Shown here piece after piece: positions 1-8,819 of a stretch of DNA of 64,000 nucleotides. Each line of letters opens with the position of its first letter. Position 1 is the stretch's first letter. The notes below the pieces were generated by a model. It was not told the DNA's origin. It ran no database searches and was given only the letters and a program-made list of their open reading frames with translations. Made by a program: the position numbers and the translations under genes. Source of the DNA: Larkinella rosea (GTDB lineage Bacteria > Bacteroidota > Bacteroidia > Cytophagales > Spirosomataceae); NCBI RefSeq assembly GCF_003858635.1, contig NZ_RQJO01000007.1, positions 61,841 to 125,840 on the forward strand, read 5' to 3'.

Positions 1-436
1 AATAGTCGATGCGCAGTTTTCCGAAGAAAATCAGAATTAACGACGGTAGGACCTGGAAGAAGATTTTCTTGTTCGGGTCGATGCCCACCATATCGTCTTT
101 GATTCCGATAAAGAACAAAATCGACATGCCGACAATGGAAAGGTTCGTCCGGTAAATGTCGGTCTGGTCGATGGCTGGCCAGAGAAAATAACTGATCAAA
201 ATAGCAGCAAAAATAGCAATACCGCCAAAGGTTGGCGTAGCGGTTTTATGGGAACTCCGCACACCGGGCTTCTCCATGAGAAACTTCAGCTCCGAAATTT
301 TAATAACGACCGGAATGGAAACAACAGCGACAAAACAGGCGACCAGAAAGGAAAGAAGACATTGATAAAGCCCCAACTGGAACAGATCGTCCGTCAATTT
401 ATTTTGGATATAAGAAAGAAGCAATTCCAGATTCAT
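1..436 (-). CDS. WecA/TagO-like undecaprenyl-phosphate sugar-1-phosphate transferase (3' part outside window)
   Basis: The first 145 codons are visible; the rest lies beyond the left edge. The translation is a multi-pass membrane protein of the MraY/WecA family. A membrane segment at about residues 25-48 is followed by the family motif PGVRSSHKTATPTFGG (57-72), a second membrane segment, and the cytoplasmic Asp pair GIKDDMVG (111-118) that the family needs for Mg2+ and catalysis. Such enzymes load the first sugar-1-phosphate onto undecaprenyl phosphate, so this would start synthesis of the polysaccharide made by the glycosyltransferases upstream of it. The ATG at 434-436 was chosen because it gives a typical N-terminus. 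A gap of 138 bp separates it from the GT2 gene, so it may have its own promoter, but no perfect TAnnTTTG was seen. WecA and TagO types cannot be told apart from this fragment. Confidence 0.85.
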   Translation of the reverse strand, partial: MNLELLLSYIQNKLTDDLFQLGLYQCLLSFLVACFVAVVSIPVVIKISELKFLMEKPGVRSSHKTATPTFGGIAIFAAILISYFLWPAIDQTDIYRTNLSIVGMSILFFIGIKDDMVGIDPNKKIFFQVLPSLILIFFGKLRIDY

Positions 437-574
437 AATGGCAGGTGTGATGATACGTTAGCTATAAAATCACATAGAGAGAGTATAAATGTTACCGTTT
501 AAAGCTTTTCGTACAATCAAAAATGACTTAATGGTATAGAAAATTTATCATGCGGTGCAAAAGACGGTTATTTT

Positions 575-1327
575 TCACAGCTTTGGTAATAGCTGGTCAA
601 TTTTTCTTAATGGTTTAAGCAAAAGTGTAAAAAAGTAAGGACGCAGGCCGTTTAACTTCCATCCCTGGCGATCCTCGCGGTTCGCCCGCCAGCGGTGTTT
701 GAGGGTCGCGTTACTCATGCCGCCCGACCGCATTGTCACCAGTACTTCGGGCAGATAACTGAGTTTAATTTTGTGTTTATGGATGAACCGCAACAGCAAT
801 TCATAGTCTGATGAACTTTTAAGTTTGAGCGTGTAACCACCCAATTCTTCGTAAACCGACCGTCGGATAAAACAGGTCGGGTGAGGAGGCATCCAGCCCC
901 ATAAAAAAGCCCCTTCCTTGTATTCGCCCACTTTCCAGTAGCGGTCAATTTTCTCCTTATTTTGCTGATTTACGTAAATCACATCACCGTATACGGCATC
1001 GCAATGTGTGCGCTCAATTAAGGAGACAACTTTTTCGACCACCTGGTTGTGGGTATAAAAGTCATCGGCGTTGATTAACCCAATAAAATCGCCGGTTGCC
1101 ATCCGAATTCCTTTGTTGATGGCGTCGTATAACCCTTTGTCGGGCTCCGACACAAAACGGGAAATGCGCGAACCGTAGGACCGTACGATGTCGGCGGTGT
1201 TATCCTTTGATTTGCCGTCGATGACGATGTATTCAATATCGGAATAAGTCTGGTTCAGCACCGATTCGATGCTGTCCCGAATCGTAGCCGCGCCATTATA
1301 CACAACAGTTATGATGGTGATTTTCAT
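575..1327 (-). CDS. Family 2 glycosyltransferase (GT-A fold)
   Basis: This 250-residue cytoplasmic protein adds a sugar from a nucleotide-sugar donor to the growing lipid-linked oligosaccharide; donor and acceptor cannot be read from sequence. The GT2 core is clear: VVYNGAATI near the N-terminus, the IDGKSKDNT nucleotide-binding stretch (36-44), SEPDKGLYDAINKGI (60-74) and the metal-binding INADD (85-89). The SEPDKGLYDA stretch is typical of GT2 enzymes in exopolysaccharide and O-antigen loci. The start ATG overlaps the stop of the upstream WcaF-like gene by 4 bp, indicating translational coupling. Confidence 0.88.
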   Translation of the reverse strand: MKITIITVVYNGAATIRDSIESVLNQTYSDIEYIVIDGKSKDNTADIVRSYGSRISRFVSEPDKGLYDAINKGIRMATGDFIGLINADDFYTHNQVVEKVVSLIERTHCDAVYGDVIYVNQQNKEKIDRYWKVGEYKEGAFLWGWMPPHPTCFIRRSVYEELGGYTLKLKSSSDYELLLRFIHKHKIKLSYLPEVLVTMRSGGMSNATLKHRWRANREDRQGWKLNGLRPYFFTLLLKPLRKIDQLLPKL

Positions 1328-1899
1328 GAAATTTCGCGGTTTTTAACCCAAATGGCGGGATTCCCCTGGTAGATCCCGTAGGCTTCGAGGGATTTTGTGG
1401 CAACGGCTCCCACCGAAAGAATGGAATGAGAATGGCAGGTTATGCCGGGGCAAACCACGGATTTGGCTCCAATCCAGACGCCATTTTCCAGATGTATGGA
1501 TTTAACAAACAAATCGAACGTCCGGTTTCGGTAATTGTGGTTACCGGTTTCCAGCATGGCACCCTGCGAAATACAGACGTGATTACCGATGGTCACGGGT
1601 GCTAGGTTGTCGATCCAGACGCCTTCGCCGATCCAGACATAATCGCCGATGGTCAGCATCCAGGGAAATTTGATAGTTACAGCGGGTTTGATGGCAAAAC
1701 CGGCACCGATTTTAGCCCCAAAGAGCGTCAAAATCCACTTTTTAATCCGCACGGGGATCGGTGCATAGGAGTTGATGAACACAGAACTGACCAAAAACCA
1801 CAGGATGATTTTCCATTTCGGTCCCGGATTCCACCAGCTATTGTCGTAAACCGAGAGGTCAGTGCTGGCCCGGCCGTTCGGCCAGGAGGTCTTTTCCAT
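1324..1899 (-). CDS. WcaF-like sugar O-acetyltransferase (left-handed beta-helix)
   Basis: The protein resembles the colanic-acid acetyltransferase WcaF, with an N-terminal YDNSWWNPG stretch, a hydrophobic helix (WKIILWFLVSSVF) and then hexapeptide repeats through the C-terminal two thirds (IGDYVWIGEGVWIDNL, IGNHVCISQGAMLETGNHNY, IGAKSVVCPGI). The His in GNHNY matches the usual catalytic position of these acetyl-CoA-dependent trimeric enzymes. It probably O-acetylates a sugar of the repeat unit. The start is taken at an internal ATG (MEKTSWPNG); a longer form beginning at 1920 is possible. Either start lies inside the 3' end of the upstream GT2 gene, an overlap of about 41-62 bp. Confidence 0.85.
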   Translation of the reverse strand: MEKTSWPNGRASTDLSVYDNSWWNPGPKWKIILWFLVSSVFINSYAPIPVRIKKWILTLFGAKIGAGFAIKPAVTIKFPWMLTIGDYVWIGEGVWIDNLAPVTIGNHVCISQGAMLETGNHNYRNRTFDLFVKSIHLENGVWIGAKSVVCPGITCHSHSILSVGAVATKSLEAYGIYQGNPAIWVKNREIS

Positions 1900-2782
1900 A
1901 TTCTGTTCGGAAAAAATCAATAATTGCTTGTTTATCAGTGCCTACACGGTAGTAGACTTCGTACAGTTTGGCGTCGACCAGAAACCGGTACCAGAGTCCC
2001 TGCAAAAAGTGCCACATCAATCCCGGACGTCCGTCGATCAATCCGAGCCGGACAAAGTACCGGTAGAAAAAGTACAGAAACGGCCGGGTAAAGAGCGGTA
2101 ACGACGCATACCGCAGCTTCAGATACCGCTTTCGCTGTTCCTGCGTACCGAACAATTTGGGTTCGACCCGAATGGATTGGTCAAAGTTAAAGCGAATGTT
2201 TAATATATCGATCACCTCCCGAATGGCGTACAGATTATGTTTTTGTGTCCACCAGGTCAGGTTGTTGAGATTGTGATCTACAATGTCGTGTTCGAACCGG
2301 ATCGGATGCCCGGCCGAAAGCTTGATGTGCTCGTCCATCCAGGTTTCTTCGCAGATGCCCTGGCCGCTGCGCCAGAGCCGCAGCAGCCAGGTCGGATAAT
2401 AATCTCCGTGGCGCATCCAGCGGTTCATAAACATCACCCGGCGTTTGACGTACACCCCGCTGACATCATCGGGCAGGGTAGCCAGGCGGTTTTTAATTTC
2501 CGTAGCCAGTTCGGGCAAAACGTATTCATCGGCATCCATGCGCATCAACCAGGTGGAGCGGAAGGGAATATGCCGGATGCCGTAGTTAAACTGCGTGGCG
2601 TAATTGACCCAGGGATTCTGCACGACCACAGCCCCCATCGCCCGGGCGACTTCAACAGTTTGGTCGGTCGAAAACGAATCGACGATAAAAATCTGATTTG
2701 TAAACGGCAGCAGGCTGGCAATGCAGCGTCCGATGTGCTTTTCTTCGTTGTGGGTCAGAATGATTACTGAAATGCTGCTCAT
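1859..2782 (-). CDS. Family 2 glycosyltransferase, WaaE/KdtX-like
   Basis: This 307-residue GT2 enzyme has the features of the WaaE-like (LPS core glucosyltransferase) subgroup: VIILTHNEEKHIGRC (7-21), DSFSTDQTVEVA (35-46) and the acidic RMDADEYV (81-88), then a long C-terminal region rich in Trp, Arg and Tyr that is probably membrane-associated. It likely transfers a hexose to lipid-linked or core oligosaccharide on the cytoplasmic face. It starts with ATG overlapping the upstream GT4 stop by 4 bp and its 3' end overlaps the downstream acetyltransferase. The exact sugar is unknown. Confidence 0.88.
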   Translation of the reverse strand: MSSISVIILTHNEEKHIGRCIASLLPFTNQIFIVDSFSTDQTVEVARAMGAVVVQNPWVNYATQFNYGIRHIPFRSTWLMRMDADEYVLPELATEIKNRLATLPDDVSGVYVKRRVMFMNRWMRHGDYYPTWLLRLWRSGQGICEETWMDEHIKLSAGHPIRFEHDIVDHNLNNLTWWTQKHNLYAIREVIDILNIRFNFDQSIRVEPKLFGTQEQRKRYLKLRYASLPLFTRPFLYFFYRYFVRLGLIDGRPGLMWHFLQGLWYRFLVDAKLYEVYYRVGTDKQAIIDFFRTEYGKDLLAERPGQH

Positions 2783-3930
2783 ACCTGCTGGGGAACAAGT
2801 TGATGGTAGGCATCGAGAACGCGATTGGCCACGACGTTGATATCACACACTTCACTCACCATGCGCCGGGCATTCTGAGCCATGAGAGCGGCTTCGGCAG
2901 GATGATCGAGCAGATATGCCAGTCCGTCGCGTACCGACTCCACGGTGGTGTCACTAATGTAAGCGGCTTCATACGCCCGCAGGTAATCGCTGAAACCGAC
3001 GTGGTCGGTCAGCACCGCAGGCACACCGCAGGCCAGCGCTTCCATAGCCGCCACCGAAAACCCTTCGGAATACGACGGCAAGGTAAACACATCAGCGTCG
3101 GCAAAGGCGGCCAGTTTGTCGGTATTGATCAGCATGCCTGGTAGAATAATGCTTTTCCGGAGCTGATGCGTTTCGATGAACTGCTGAACATCCGGCAAAT
3201 AACCGTCGTCGGGCCCGGCCAGCACCAAAACCGCATTCGGATGGGTTTTCTGAAGCAACCGGAAGGCCGGTAACAAGATATCAACCCCTTTTTTAATGTG
3301 AATCCGGCTCAAAAACAGAATCATCTGCTGGTTATTTTCAATCTGATGCTGTTGCCGAAACGTTCCTTTGGCGGGTAAATTCTGGTATTCTGAAATGCGT
3401 AACCCGTTGGGAATAATCTGAACGTTCGGATGCTGGTAGCCCAGATACCGGCGTACGTCGTCGTCTTCCCGTTTATTATTGATCAGAATCAGGGGTGTTT
3501 TTTTGAGCAGCTGCTTCTGAATGACCCATGACATGATTTTCTTTTTCCAGTACCCGTGTTTTAAAGTCCAGCGGTCGAGCAGCCCGTGAATGGTTACCAC
3601 TTTGGCCGCGCGAAGTTTGACAAAATACGGGGCAACCGCCCCAAAATGCCAGATTCCGTGAATATGAATGATGTCGTATTCGTTGCCGTGGTCGCGGAGG
3701 TAGCGGTACAGCCCGGGCGAAAATTCTGGAAAAAACCGGGCAAACCAATGCCGTTTGACCTGAACTACCCGTACTCCCGGCGCGGTGGTGTAGAGCACAT
3801 CGCCTGCGGACATTGGGGTTAAAATCGTTAATTTTTCACCCTGAGGGGCCAGCACACTGGTGTAATCATAAATGATGCGGGGCGGCCCGCCAATGTCCCA
3901 GGAATAGGCGCAGATGTGGAGAATGTTCAT
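2779..3930 (-). CDS. Family 4 glycosyltransferase (GT-B)
   Basis: At 383 residues this is a standard two-domain GT-B enzyme. The N-terminal acceptor domain shows the GGPPR loop (14-18) and IHIHGIWHFG (88-97). The IPNG hinge is at 173-176, and the donor domain carries the GT4 signature SEGFSVAAMEALACG (288-302), whose Glu residues contact the nucleotide-sugar. It probably builds one linkage of the surface glycan. It overlaps both neighbours by 4 bp, so it belongs to the tightly coupled stretch 575-5108. Confidence 0.9.
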   Translation of the reverse strand: MNILHICAYSWDIGGPPRIIYDYTSVLAPQGEKLTILTPMSAGDVLYTTAPGVRVVQVKRHWFARFFPEFSPGLYRYLRDHGNEYDIIHIHGIWHFGAVAPYFVKLRAAKVVTIHGLLDRWTLKHGYWKKKIMSWVIQKQLLKKTPLILINNKREDDDVRRYLGYQHPNVQIIPNGLRISEYQNLPAKGTFRQQHQIENNQQMILFLSRIHIKKGVDILLPAFRLLQKTHPNAVLVLAGPDDGYLPDVQQFIETHQLRKSIILPGMLINTDKLAAFADADVFTLPSYSEGFSVAAMEALACGVPAVLTDHVGFSDYLRAYEAAYISDTTVESVRDGLAYLLDHPAEAALMAQNARRMVSEVCDINVVANRVLDAYHQLVPQQV

Positions 3931-5108
3931 AAAGAAGGCTGAAATAACGACCCACGACGCACTTTTACAAATCCTTCCATCATTTTCTGTCCAACGACCT
4001 GCGGATCAAATTCCGCAATGATTTGTTCCGACCGCAGGCTCATGGCCTGCTGATTGGCCCGGCCGTCGATGAAGTTGAGCAGCGAGGTCGTCAGTTCGCC
4101 GGGCTGAAGCGGATCAAAAACATACCCATTCTGGTTGTGCTGGACCAGGTCCTGGGCGCAGCCACAACGGTTTGAAACCACCACCGGCATCCCGCAGGCC
4201 ATTGCTTCGTTGACGACCAGCCCCCAGGGTTCCGATAAACTGGGCAACACCAGCACGTCGGCCAGGGCCAGGGTTTCGGGAACCCGATACCAGGGCTGAT
4301 TGGGTAAAATCTGAACCGAATCCTGCAGATGAAGCCGATCAATTTGAGCGAGAAGCGTGGCTTTCTGATTGCCGTCGCCGAGCAGGATCAAACCCCAGCC
4401 GGTTGAATCTTTTGCCTTTTGTAAAGCCTGATGAAAAGAGTCAATCAGAAGCGTTATGTTTTTTTCCGGGGCCAGACGTCCTACGTAAATGAAATTGGCC
4501 GGTTTTAGACCGGCTTCAGTTTGTTTCAAAAACCGGTCGGGCAGGACGCGATCGTGGATGTGCCGTAATTTGGAGTTGTCGACCACCGCGTTTCGATGAA
4601 CCAGAATTTTTTCGGGCCGAACACCCAACTGAATCAGGTAGTCGGCCTGGGGTGTTCCGAAACAGAAAAAACCATCGGCCATCGAGATGATGCGGCTTTT
4701 TAGCCATTCTTTGGCTCCGCTGCGGACCAGATCAACGGGTGTCGATTCGGTTTGGATAATGACTTTGATACCGCTCAGTTTGGCAACCGTCATCAGGGCG
4801 ATCTGGGCGGGGTCGTAATACCCTGTAATTAAAAGCATGTCGGGGCGGTAGGCCCGCATCCGACTTACCAGCGCTTTCATTTTGGGCAAGGTGCCGACCT
4901 GTTCGACAACCGTATCAAAAAGCAATTCGTAGCTGTACTGGTCCGGTAGTTGATCCGGTTTCCCGAATAAAACCCGCGACTGCTCGGTTTGGGCAATCTG
5001 CAAAACGTGCACCTGGCAATCATAAGCCGGGGCCAGCCGATGGAGTTCACTGAAAACCGTTGCCTTGTAGTGTGCCCACAAAATATTGTGAACAATTAGA
5101 ATTTTCAT
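3927..5108 (-). CDS. Family 4 glycosyltransferase (GT-B)
   Basis: This 393-residue GT-B enzyme has a Rossmann-like N-terminal half, the linker VGRLAPEKN (209-217) and the donor-site motif SEPWGLVVNEAMACG (292-306). It is distinct from the neighbouring GT4 at 2779-3930, with low similarity outside the signature, so the two likely make different linkages. The stop overlaps the next ATG by 4 bp. A 61 bp gap and no promoter motif separate it from the Wzy/WaaL-like gene, so it is probably in the same transcript. Confidence 0.9.
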   Translation of the reverse strand: MKILIVHNILWAHYKATVFSELHRLAPAYDCQVHVLQIAQTEQSRVLFGKPDQLPDQYSYELLFDTVVEQVGTLPKMKALVSRMRAYRPDMLLITGYYDPAQIALMTVAKLSGIKVIIQTESTPVDLVRSGAKEWLKSRIISMADGFFCFGTPQADYLIQLGVRPEKILVHRNAVVDNSKLRHIHDRVLPDRFLKQTEAGLKPANFIYVGRLAPEKNITLLIDSFHQALQKAKDSTGWGLILLGDGNQKATLLAQIDRLHLQDSVQILPNQPWYRVPETLALADVLVLPSLSEPWGLVVNEAMACGMPVVVSNRCGCAQDLVQHNQNGYVFDPLQPGELTTSLLNFIDGRANQQAMSLRSEQIIAEFDPQVVGQKMMEGFVKVRRGSLFQPSL

Positions 5109-5169
5109 AGAGATGGTAACCTGATGGAGCGCGTGACCATCTTATCAAATGCGTTACAAAATAAGGTTG

Positions 5170-6525
5170 TCAAGCGAGCAGTTGCGACTCCAGTTTGTCC
5201 GGGTGGTTTAACAAATGCCTCGGGAAAACACGATCCATTCCGATGAACCTCATAAGCATACAGAACGGTTGCCAGTGCGCCATCTCATACGGTCGTCCGA
5301 CAGTGAACATCTGGACGAACATATAAATGTAAAAATAGGCCAGAAAGGTGGAAAGTGGGTCGGGGTTGTCTCGCATGGCTTTCAGGCTGTATACCAGCAT
5401 CAACAGGATAAAACAGGCGAACAGGAAGAAACCGACAAACCCGTGGTTGACGAGTGCTTCCAGTATTGGGACATCCAAGTAGGTGGACTTATAGCCCTGC
5501 CCGTATAATATGACGTGAAGGTGGCCTTCAAGCAGGATTCGTAGATAGAGAAAACTGGTGGCCCGGTTTCCGGCGGAAGCATCCAGCGAAGCGGCAAAGT
5601 TATCCTGCCCTTTCAGCCCGAATACGGCGAAAACGTTTTCCATATTTCGCTCGATAAACGCAACGGCATACCCGTATAAAACCGCATAGAGGTCGATGTT
5701 CCGACGGATAAATAATGAGATACCAATAAACACCACGGCAATCAACAACAACGAAGTAGGCCTGATTAATGTCCTCGCAAGTAACTTGATCTGAGCGGGC
5801 CGAACGTTAAAAAGCAGAAAACAGAAGATGATGATGATGAGCGCCAGAATACTCGATCGCACCTGCGTCAAAACGAGAATCCCCATGCTGAAAACGCAGG
5901 AAAAGAAGGCGAAAATCCGAACAAAGAAGTTGGTTTTGGGCTGAGTTACCCAGATTCCGCAAGCCACGACGCAGATTAGGGCATTGCGGGCAAAAACGTG
6001 CGGGTTACCGGTTCGGTACTCACCTTCCCCGTATTGAATGGCAGCCCGTTGTCCAATGGTCCAGGTAGGGTCGGTCAACAAGGCGTAAACAAGACCCAGG
6101 TTTGAAACAACCGCAAACAATACCGTAATCGGGATAAAAACCTCGATGATATCATTCGGTGTATTGATCAGCAGAAACAGGAACGCGAAGATATAGAGGT
6201 AATAGAGCATGTCCTGCGTATAACTTTTGAAAAAGATAAACGGATAGACATACATGGAAACAATGGAAAATATCAGAAAGATGATTCCAAACCGCAATAA
6301 AACCGTATTGCAGCGGTACAGCTTTCGAAAGATGGTGGTCGGAATCATCAACAGGTAACCCATCGCCAGGACGGCAGCCGTAAAGGCGGTACTTCCCGGC
6401 GCCAGCTTCAGGGATTCTTTGAAAAAAAAGATGAGTGGATAACCGTCAATAATTATTAAAATTCCGGTTACCATCCGCATTAAATCGAGTCTCCTGAGGG
6501 TGAAATAAGACAGTATATCACGCAT
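5170..6525 (-). CDS. O-antigen polymerase or ligase-like membrane protein (Wzy/WaaL type)
   Basis: About 451 residues, dominated by ten or more hydrophobic helices with a large periplasmic loop in the C-terminal half (roughly 290-365, rich in charged residues), the topology of the Wzy/WaaL superfamily. The family is poorly conserved, so the call rests on topology, length and position among glycosyltransferases. It would either polymerise repeat units or ligate the finished glycan in the periplasm. A longer frame begins with GTG at 6552, but the ATG at 6523-6525 (MRDILSYF) gives a more natural N-terminus. The locus also encodes an ABC exporter, which normally needs no Wzy, so a ligase or a separate glycan is also possible. 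Confidence 0.7.
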   Translation of the reverse strand: MRDILSYFTLRRLDLMRMVTGILIIIDGYPLIFFFKESLKLAPGSTAFTAAVLAMGYLLMIPTTIFRKLYRCNTVLLRFGIIFLIFSIVSMYVYPFIFFKSYTQDMLYYLYIFAFLFLLINTPNDIIEVFIPITVLFAVVSNLGLVYALLTDPTWTIGQRAAIQYGEGEYRTGNPHVFARNALICVVACGIWVTQPKTNFFVRIFAFFSCVFSMGILVLTQVRSSILALIIIIFCFLLFNVRPAQIKLLARTLIRPTSLLLIAVVFIGISLFIRRNIDLYAVLYGYAVAFIERNMENVFAVFGLKGQDNFAASLDASAGNRATSFLYLRILLEGHLHVILYGQGYKSTYLDVPILEALVNHGFVGFFLFACFILLMLVYSLKAMRDNPDPLSTFLAYFYIYMFVQMFTVGRPYEMAHWQPFCMLMRFIGMDRVFPRHLLNHPDKLESQLLA

Positions 6526-6737
6526 CGAATAAACTGGTTTATGACAGAGCACTGGTGGATTGCAGGCTCCATAAAGTTAATTTTGACAAATTTAACGGCC
6601 TGGCCGAAGGCATTTTTCTTCGGAGTATCCCAAAGCCGGGTTCCATGACCACATTGACTCGCAAAAACCGGCGGTTTTAAAAACATCTGATACAGCTGCT
6701 TCGAATCCCAACCAATTGTATTTTTTTAATATCTGGA

Positions 6738-6745
6738 CAAATATA
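6738..6745 (-). promoter_or_regulatory. Candidate internal promoter, -7 element TATATTTG
   Basis: Reading the minus strand, TATATTTG matches the Bacteroidota -7 consensus TAnnTTTG exactly. It sits in the 294 bp gap 6526-6819, the widest break inside the glycosyltransferase run, and would give a leader of about 200 nt before the Wzy/WaaL-like gene. No convincing -33 TTG is seen. The rest of the gap shows no gene. Confidence 0.35.
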
Positions 6746-6819
6746 ACGAAAAGAATAGTGAAGACGGAACGATGATGTCGTAATATCAGCGTACGGCGAC
6801 CGGTTTCCGATCGGAATCA

Positions 6820-7782
6820 CTACATTTTTCGGGGAATATCAACGGTATCAATGAACTCAATCGTCTGATACAGACTCGTGACGGTCTTTTTTCTCCACCC
6901 CTTCAGCGGTGGTCTGAACGGTTGAAGACCATAAGCAGGCAGCACGCGCATCAAACCAACCTGATCGAATTGACTGAGCCGGTTCTGATACGCCCGCAAC
7001 CGGTTTTTGATCACCGGAAACGAGGCCAACCGGTTTCGGGTTTGCGCCTGAAAATAGCCTTCCTGATCAACCAATCCTTTGTAATTCAGGAAAATAACGG
7101 CTTCGGTTTCTTCGGTAGGGCGTTCGTGCAGATTCCACAAGCCGAGGTGCCAGCCCGGCTGTTTAACAATCGTAACACCCTCGAACAAGCCGGGTGTCAG
7201 AACGAGCCAGATCTGGTCGGTATACTGGCCTTCGCAAGGACGGGCAAACGCCCGCTCCGGCACCCGACTGCTCCACCAGTCCAGAAAGCGGGTTGTTTCG
7301 GCCGTCTGTCGGAGGGCGAGAAAACCGGAACTGTATAAACCAACATTCTGAATGTATTTTTCGTCCGGAAATGCGTTGTCGGTCAGGGGTTTGAGTAAAT
7401 GGGGGGTCAGCAAAACCGTGGCTTCGGCATACCGGGCTTGCAGATCCGACAGCGGTTGGAAAAAATAAATCGACGGGTCGACGTAAATCAGCCAGTCGTT
7501 TTGGGCCAGATTTTTATAAATCTGCTTGATAAACAACGGCTTACAGGCTGCCAGAAATTCGGCAGATGTATACTGTTGCGACAACGACGCGCGATCCGGA
7601 ATGCTCAGGTCATTGATTGAAACGACCGGATACGGAAATTGAAAACCGGTGGGCAAATGCGAAACATCGTCGCAAAGCCCGATTACGAAGGCGTCGGCAG
7701 GATGTTGCTGCTGCAGGCTCTCGCCCAGCGCGAGCGCCTGGGGCAATTGACGGATGGTGCAAACGGTCAGAAATGTAATCAT
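6820..7782 (-). CDS. Putative glycosyltransferase, paralogue of the gene at 9738-10721
   Basis: This 320-residue soluble protein is a clear paralogue of the 327-residue product encoded at 9738-10721. Both begin with a TVCTI/TICSI strand and an ALGESL/TLGDSL helix, and both have a VIGL strand, an IYxDPxI turn, an NLGF/SSGF region, an RF..WW motif, a TDQ/VDQ motif and a shared WNLHER near residue 225. The arrangement resembles a GT-A glycosyltransferase in which DPx would be the metal-binding DxD. Here the motif is DPS (102-104), while the paralogue has DPD, so metal binding may be altered. No named family is recognised with certainty. The start ATG is 8 bp downstream of the next GT2 stop. Confidence 0.72.
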   Translation of the reverse strand: MITFLTVCTIRQLPQALALGESLQQQHPADAFVIGLCDDVSHLPTGFQFPYPVVSINDLSIPDRASLSQQYTSAEFLAACKPLFIKQIYKNLAQNDWLIYVDPSIYFFQPLSDLQARYAEATVLLTPHLLKPLTDNAFPDEKYIQNVGLYSSGFLALRQTAETTRFLDWWSSRVPERAFARPCEGQYTDQIWLVLTPGLFEGVTIVKQPGWHLGLWNLHERPTEETEAVIFLNYKGLVDQEGYFQAQTRNRLASFPVIKNRLRAYQNRLSQFDQVGLMRVLPAYGLQPFRPPLKGWRKKTVTSLYQTIEFIDTVDIPRKM

Positions 7783-7790
7783 AACTTTGG

Positions 7791-8819
7791 TTACTCGAGT
7801 AAATCGCCAACGGCCGCCAGGTACGGCGCTGCCGCGTTGGCTTCCTGATCGACGTAGCGATGGTAATTCCCGGAAAATAATTCCCGAACCACTCCACCAA
7901 GGCGGGAAAATCGCCCGTCGGGCAGCGTACTCCGTCGGGCATAGTGGGCCAGTCGGCGTTTGAACTGGCGGATTCCGGGCGTTTGATCCGGTACGCGTTG
8001 GCTCACTAATTTATATAAATCACTTAAGTTCTGGTGTTTACGGATCAATGGGTCTAATTTCTCACGATGAGGGCGCGAAAACCGGTCCATAAACCGCACT
8101 GGTTTTCCAGCTGCCGGAGGACGTGTTCCCACCTGTTGTTTTTCGTGGGTTCGGTACCAGATCAACGGTTTTTCGTAAAAATCAATCGTACCTTTGGCCG
8201 CGGCCACCAGGCCCATCCAGCCGTCGTAAATGTAATTGGGCAGGTTTGGAATGGGCAAAAAATCCGCCAGCAGTCGCCGGCGAAGCGCCGACGTACAGCC
8301 CATGACCCGGTTTCCGTCCAGCAAAACTTCCATCGCTTCGCCCCGGCGCCACCGCTCCCGGATCGGTTCCGTAAACCGCACCGTGTCCCAGAACAAGCGA
8401 CCGGTGTCGTTGAGTTGCGTATCGGCAATGTGAGCGTTGCTAAACACCAGATCGGTTGCGGGATGTTGCACCAAATAGGTCGAAAGGGTTTCGATTTTTT
8501 CGGGTAGCCAGCAGTCATCCTGGTCACAAATAAAGATGAACTCACCGGTGCAGTGCGAAAACGCTTTTTCAAAATTCTTGTTGAAACCCAGCCGCGTCGG
8601 GTTCCGGAAAATCCGGACGGGGAAGGGGGCACGACTGGCAAATGCTTCCAGAACCGCCCGGGTCTGATCGGTCGAGTCGTCGTCACACACCACCAGCTCA
8701 TCGGGTAAAAGGCTCTGTTTCAGGATACTTTGAAGCTGTGTTTCCAGATAGGCTTCTCCGTTATAGGTACAAAGCGCCACGGAAATGGTCGGGCGGGTCG
8801 GATCAGATGGTGTAGCCAT
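7791..8819 (-). CDS. Family 2 glycosyltransferase
   Basis: The GT2 catalytic domain occupies roughly residues 10-230 of this 342-residue protein: SVALCTYNGEAYLETQL (13-29), VVCDDDSTDQT (43-53), FRNPTRLGFNKNFE (71-84) and the acidic ICDQDDCWLP (97-106) that binds metal and nucleotide. The subgroup is common in rhamnose- and O-antigen-synthesis loci. A longer frame opens at 8879, but that would overlap the upstream DUF5672 gene by 77 bp; the ATG at 8817-8819 (MATPSDPTRP) leaves a 17 bp overlap and begins just before the first beta strand, so it is preferred. Confidence 0.88.
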   Translation of the reverse strand: MATPSDPTRPTISVALCTYNGEAYLETQLQSILKQSLLPDELVVCDDDSTDQTRAVLEAFASRAPFPVRIFRNPTRLGFNKNFEKAFSHCTGEFIFICDQDDCWLPEKIETLSTYLVQHPATDLVFSNAHIADTQLNDTGRLFWDTVRFTEPIRERWRRGEAMEVLLDGNRVMGCTSALRRRLLADFLPIPNLPNYIYDGWMGLVAAAKGTIDFYEKPLIWYRTHEKQQVGTRPPAAGKPVRFMDRFSRPHREKLDPLIRKHQNLSDLYKLVSQRVPDQTPGIRQFKRRLAHYARRSTLPDGRFSRLGGVVRELFSGNYHRYVDQEANAAAPYLAAVGDLLE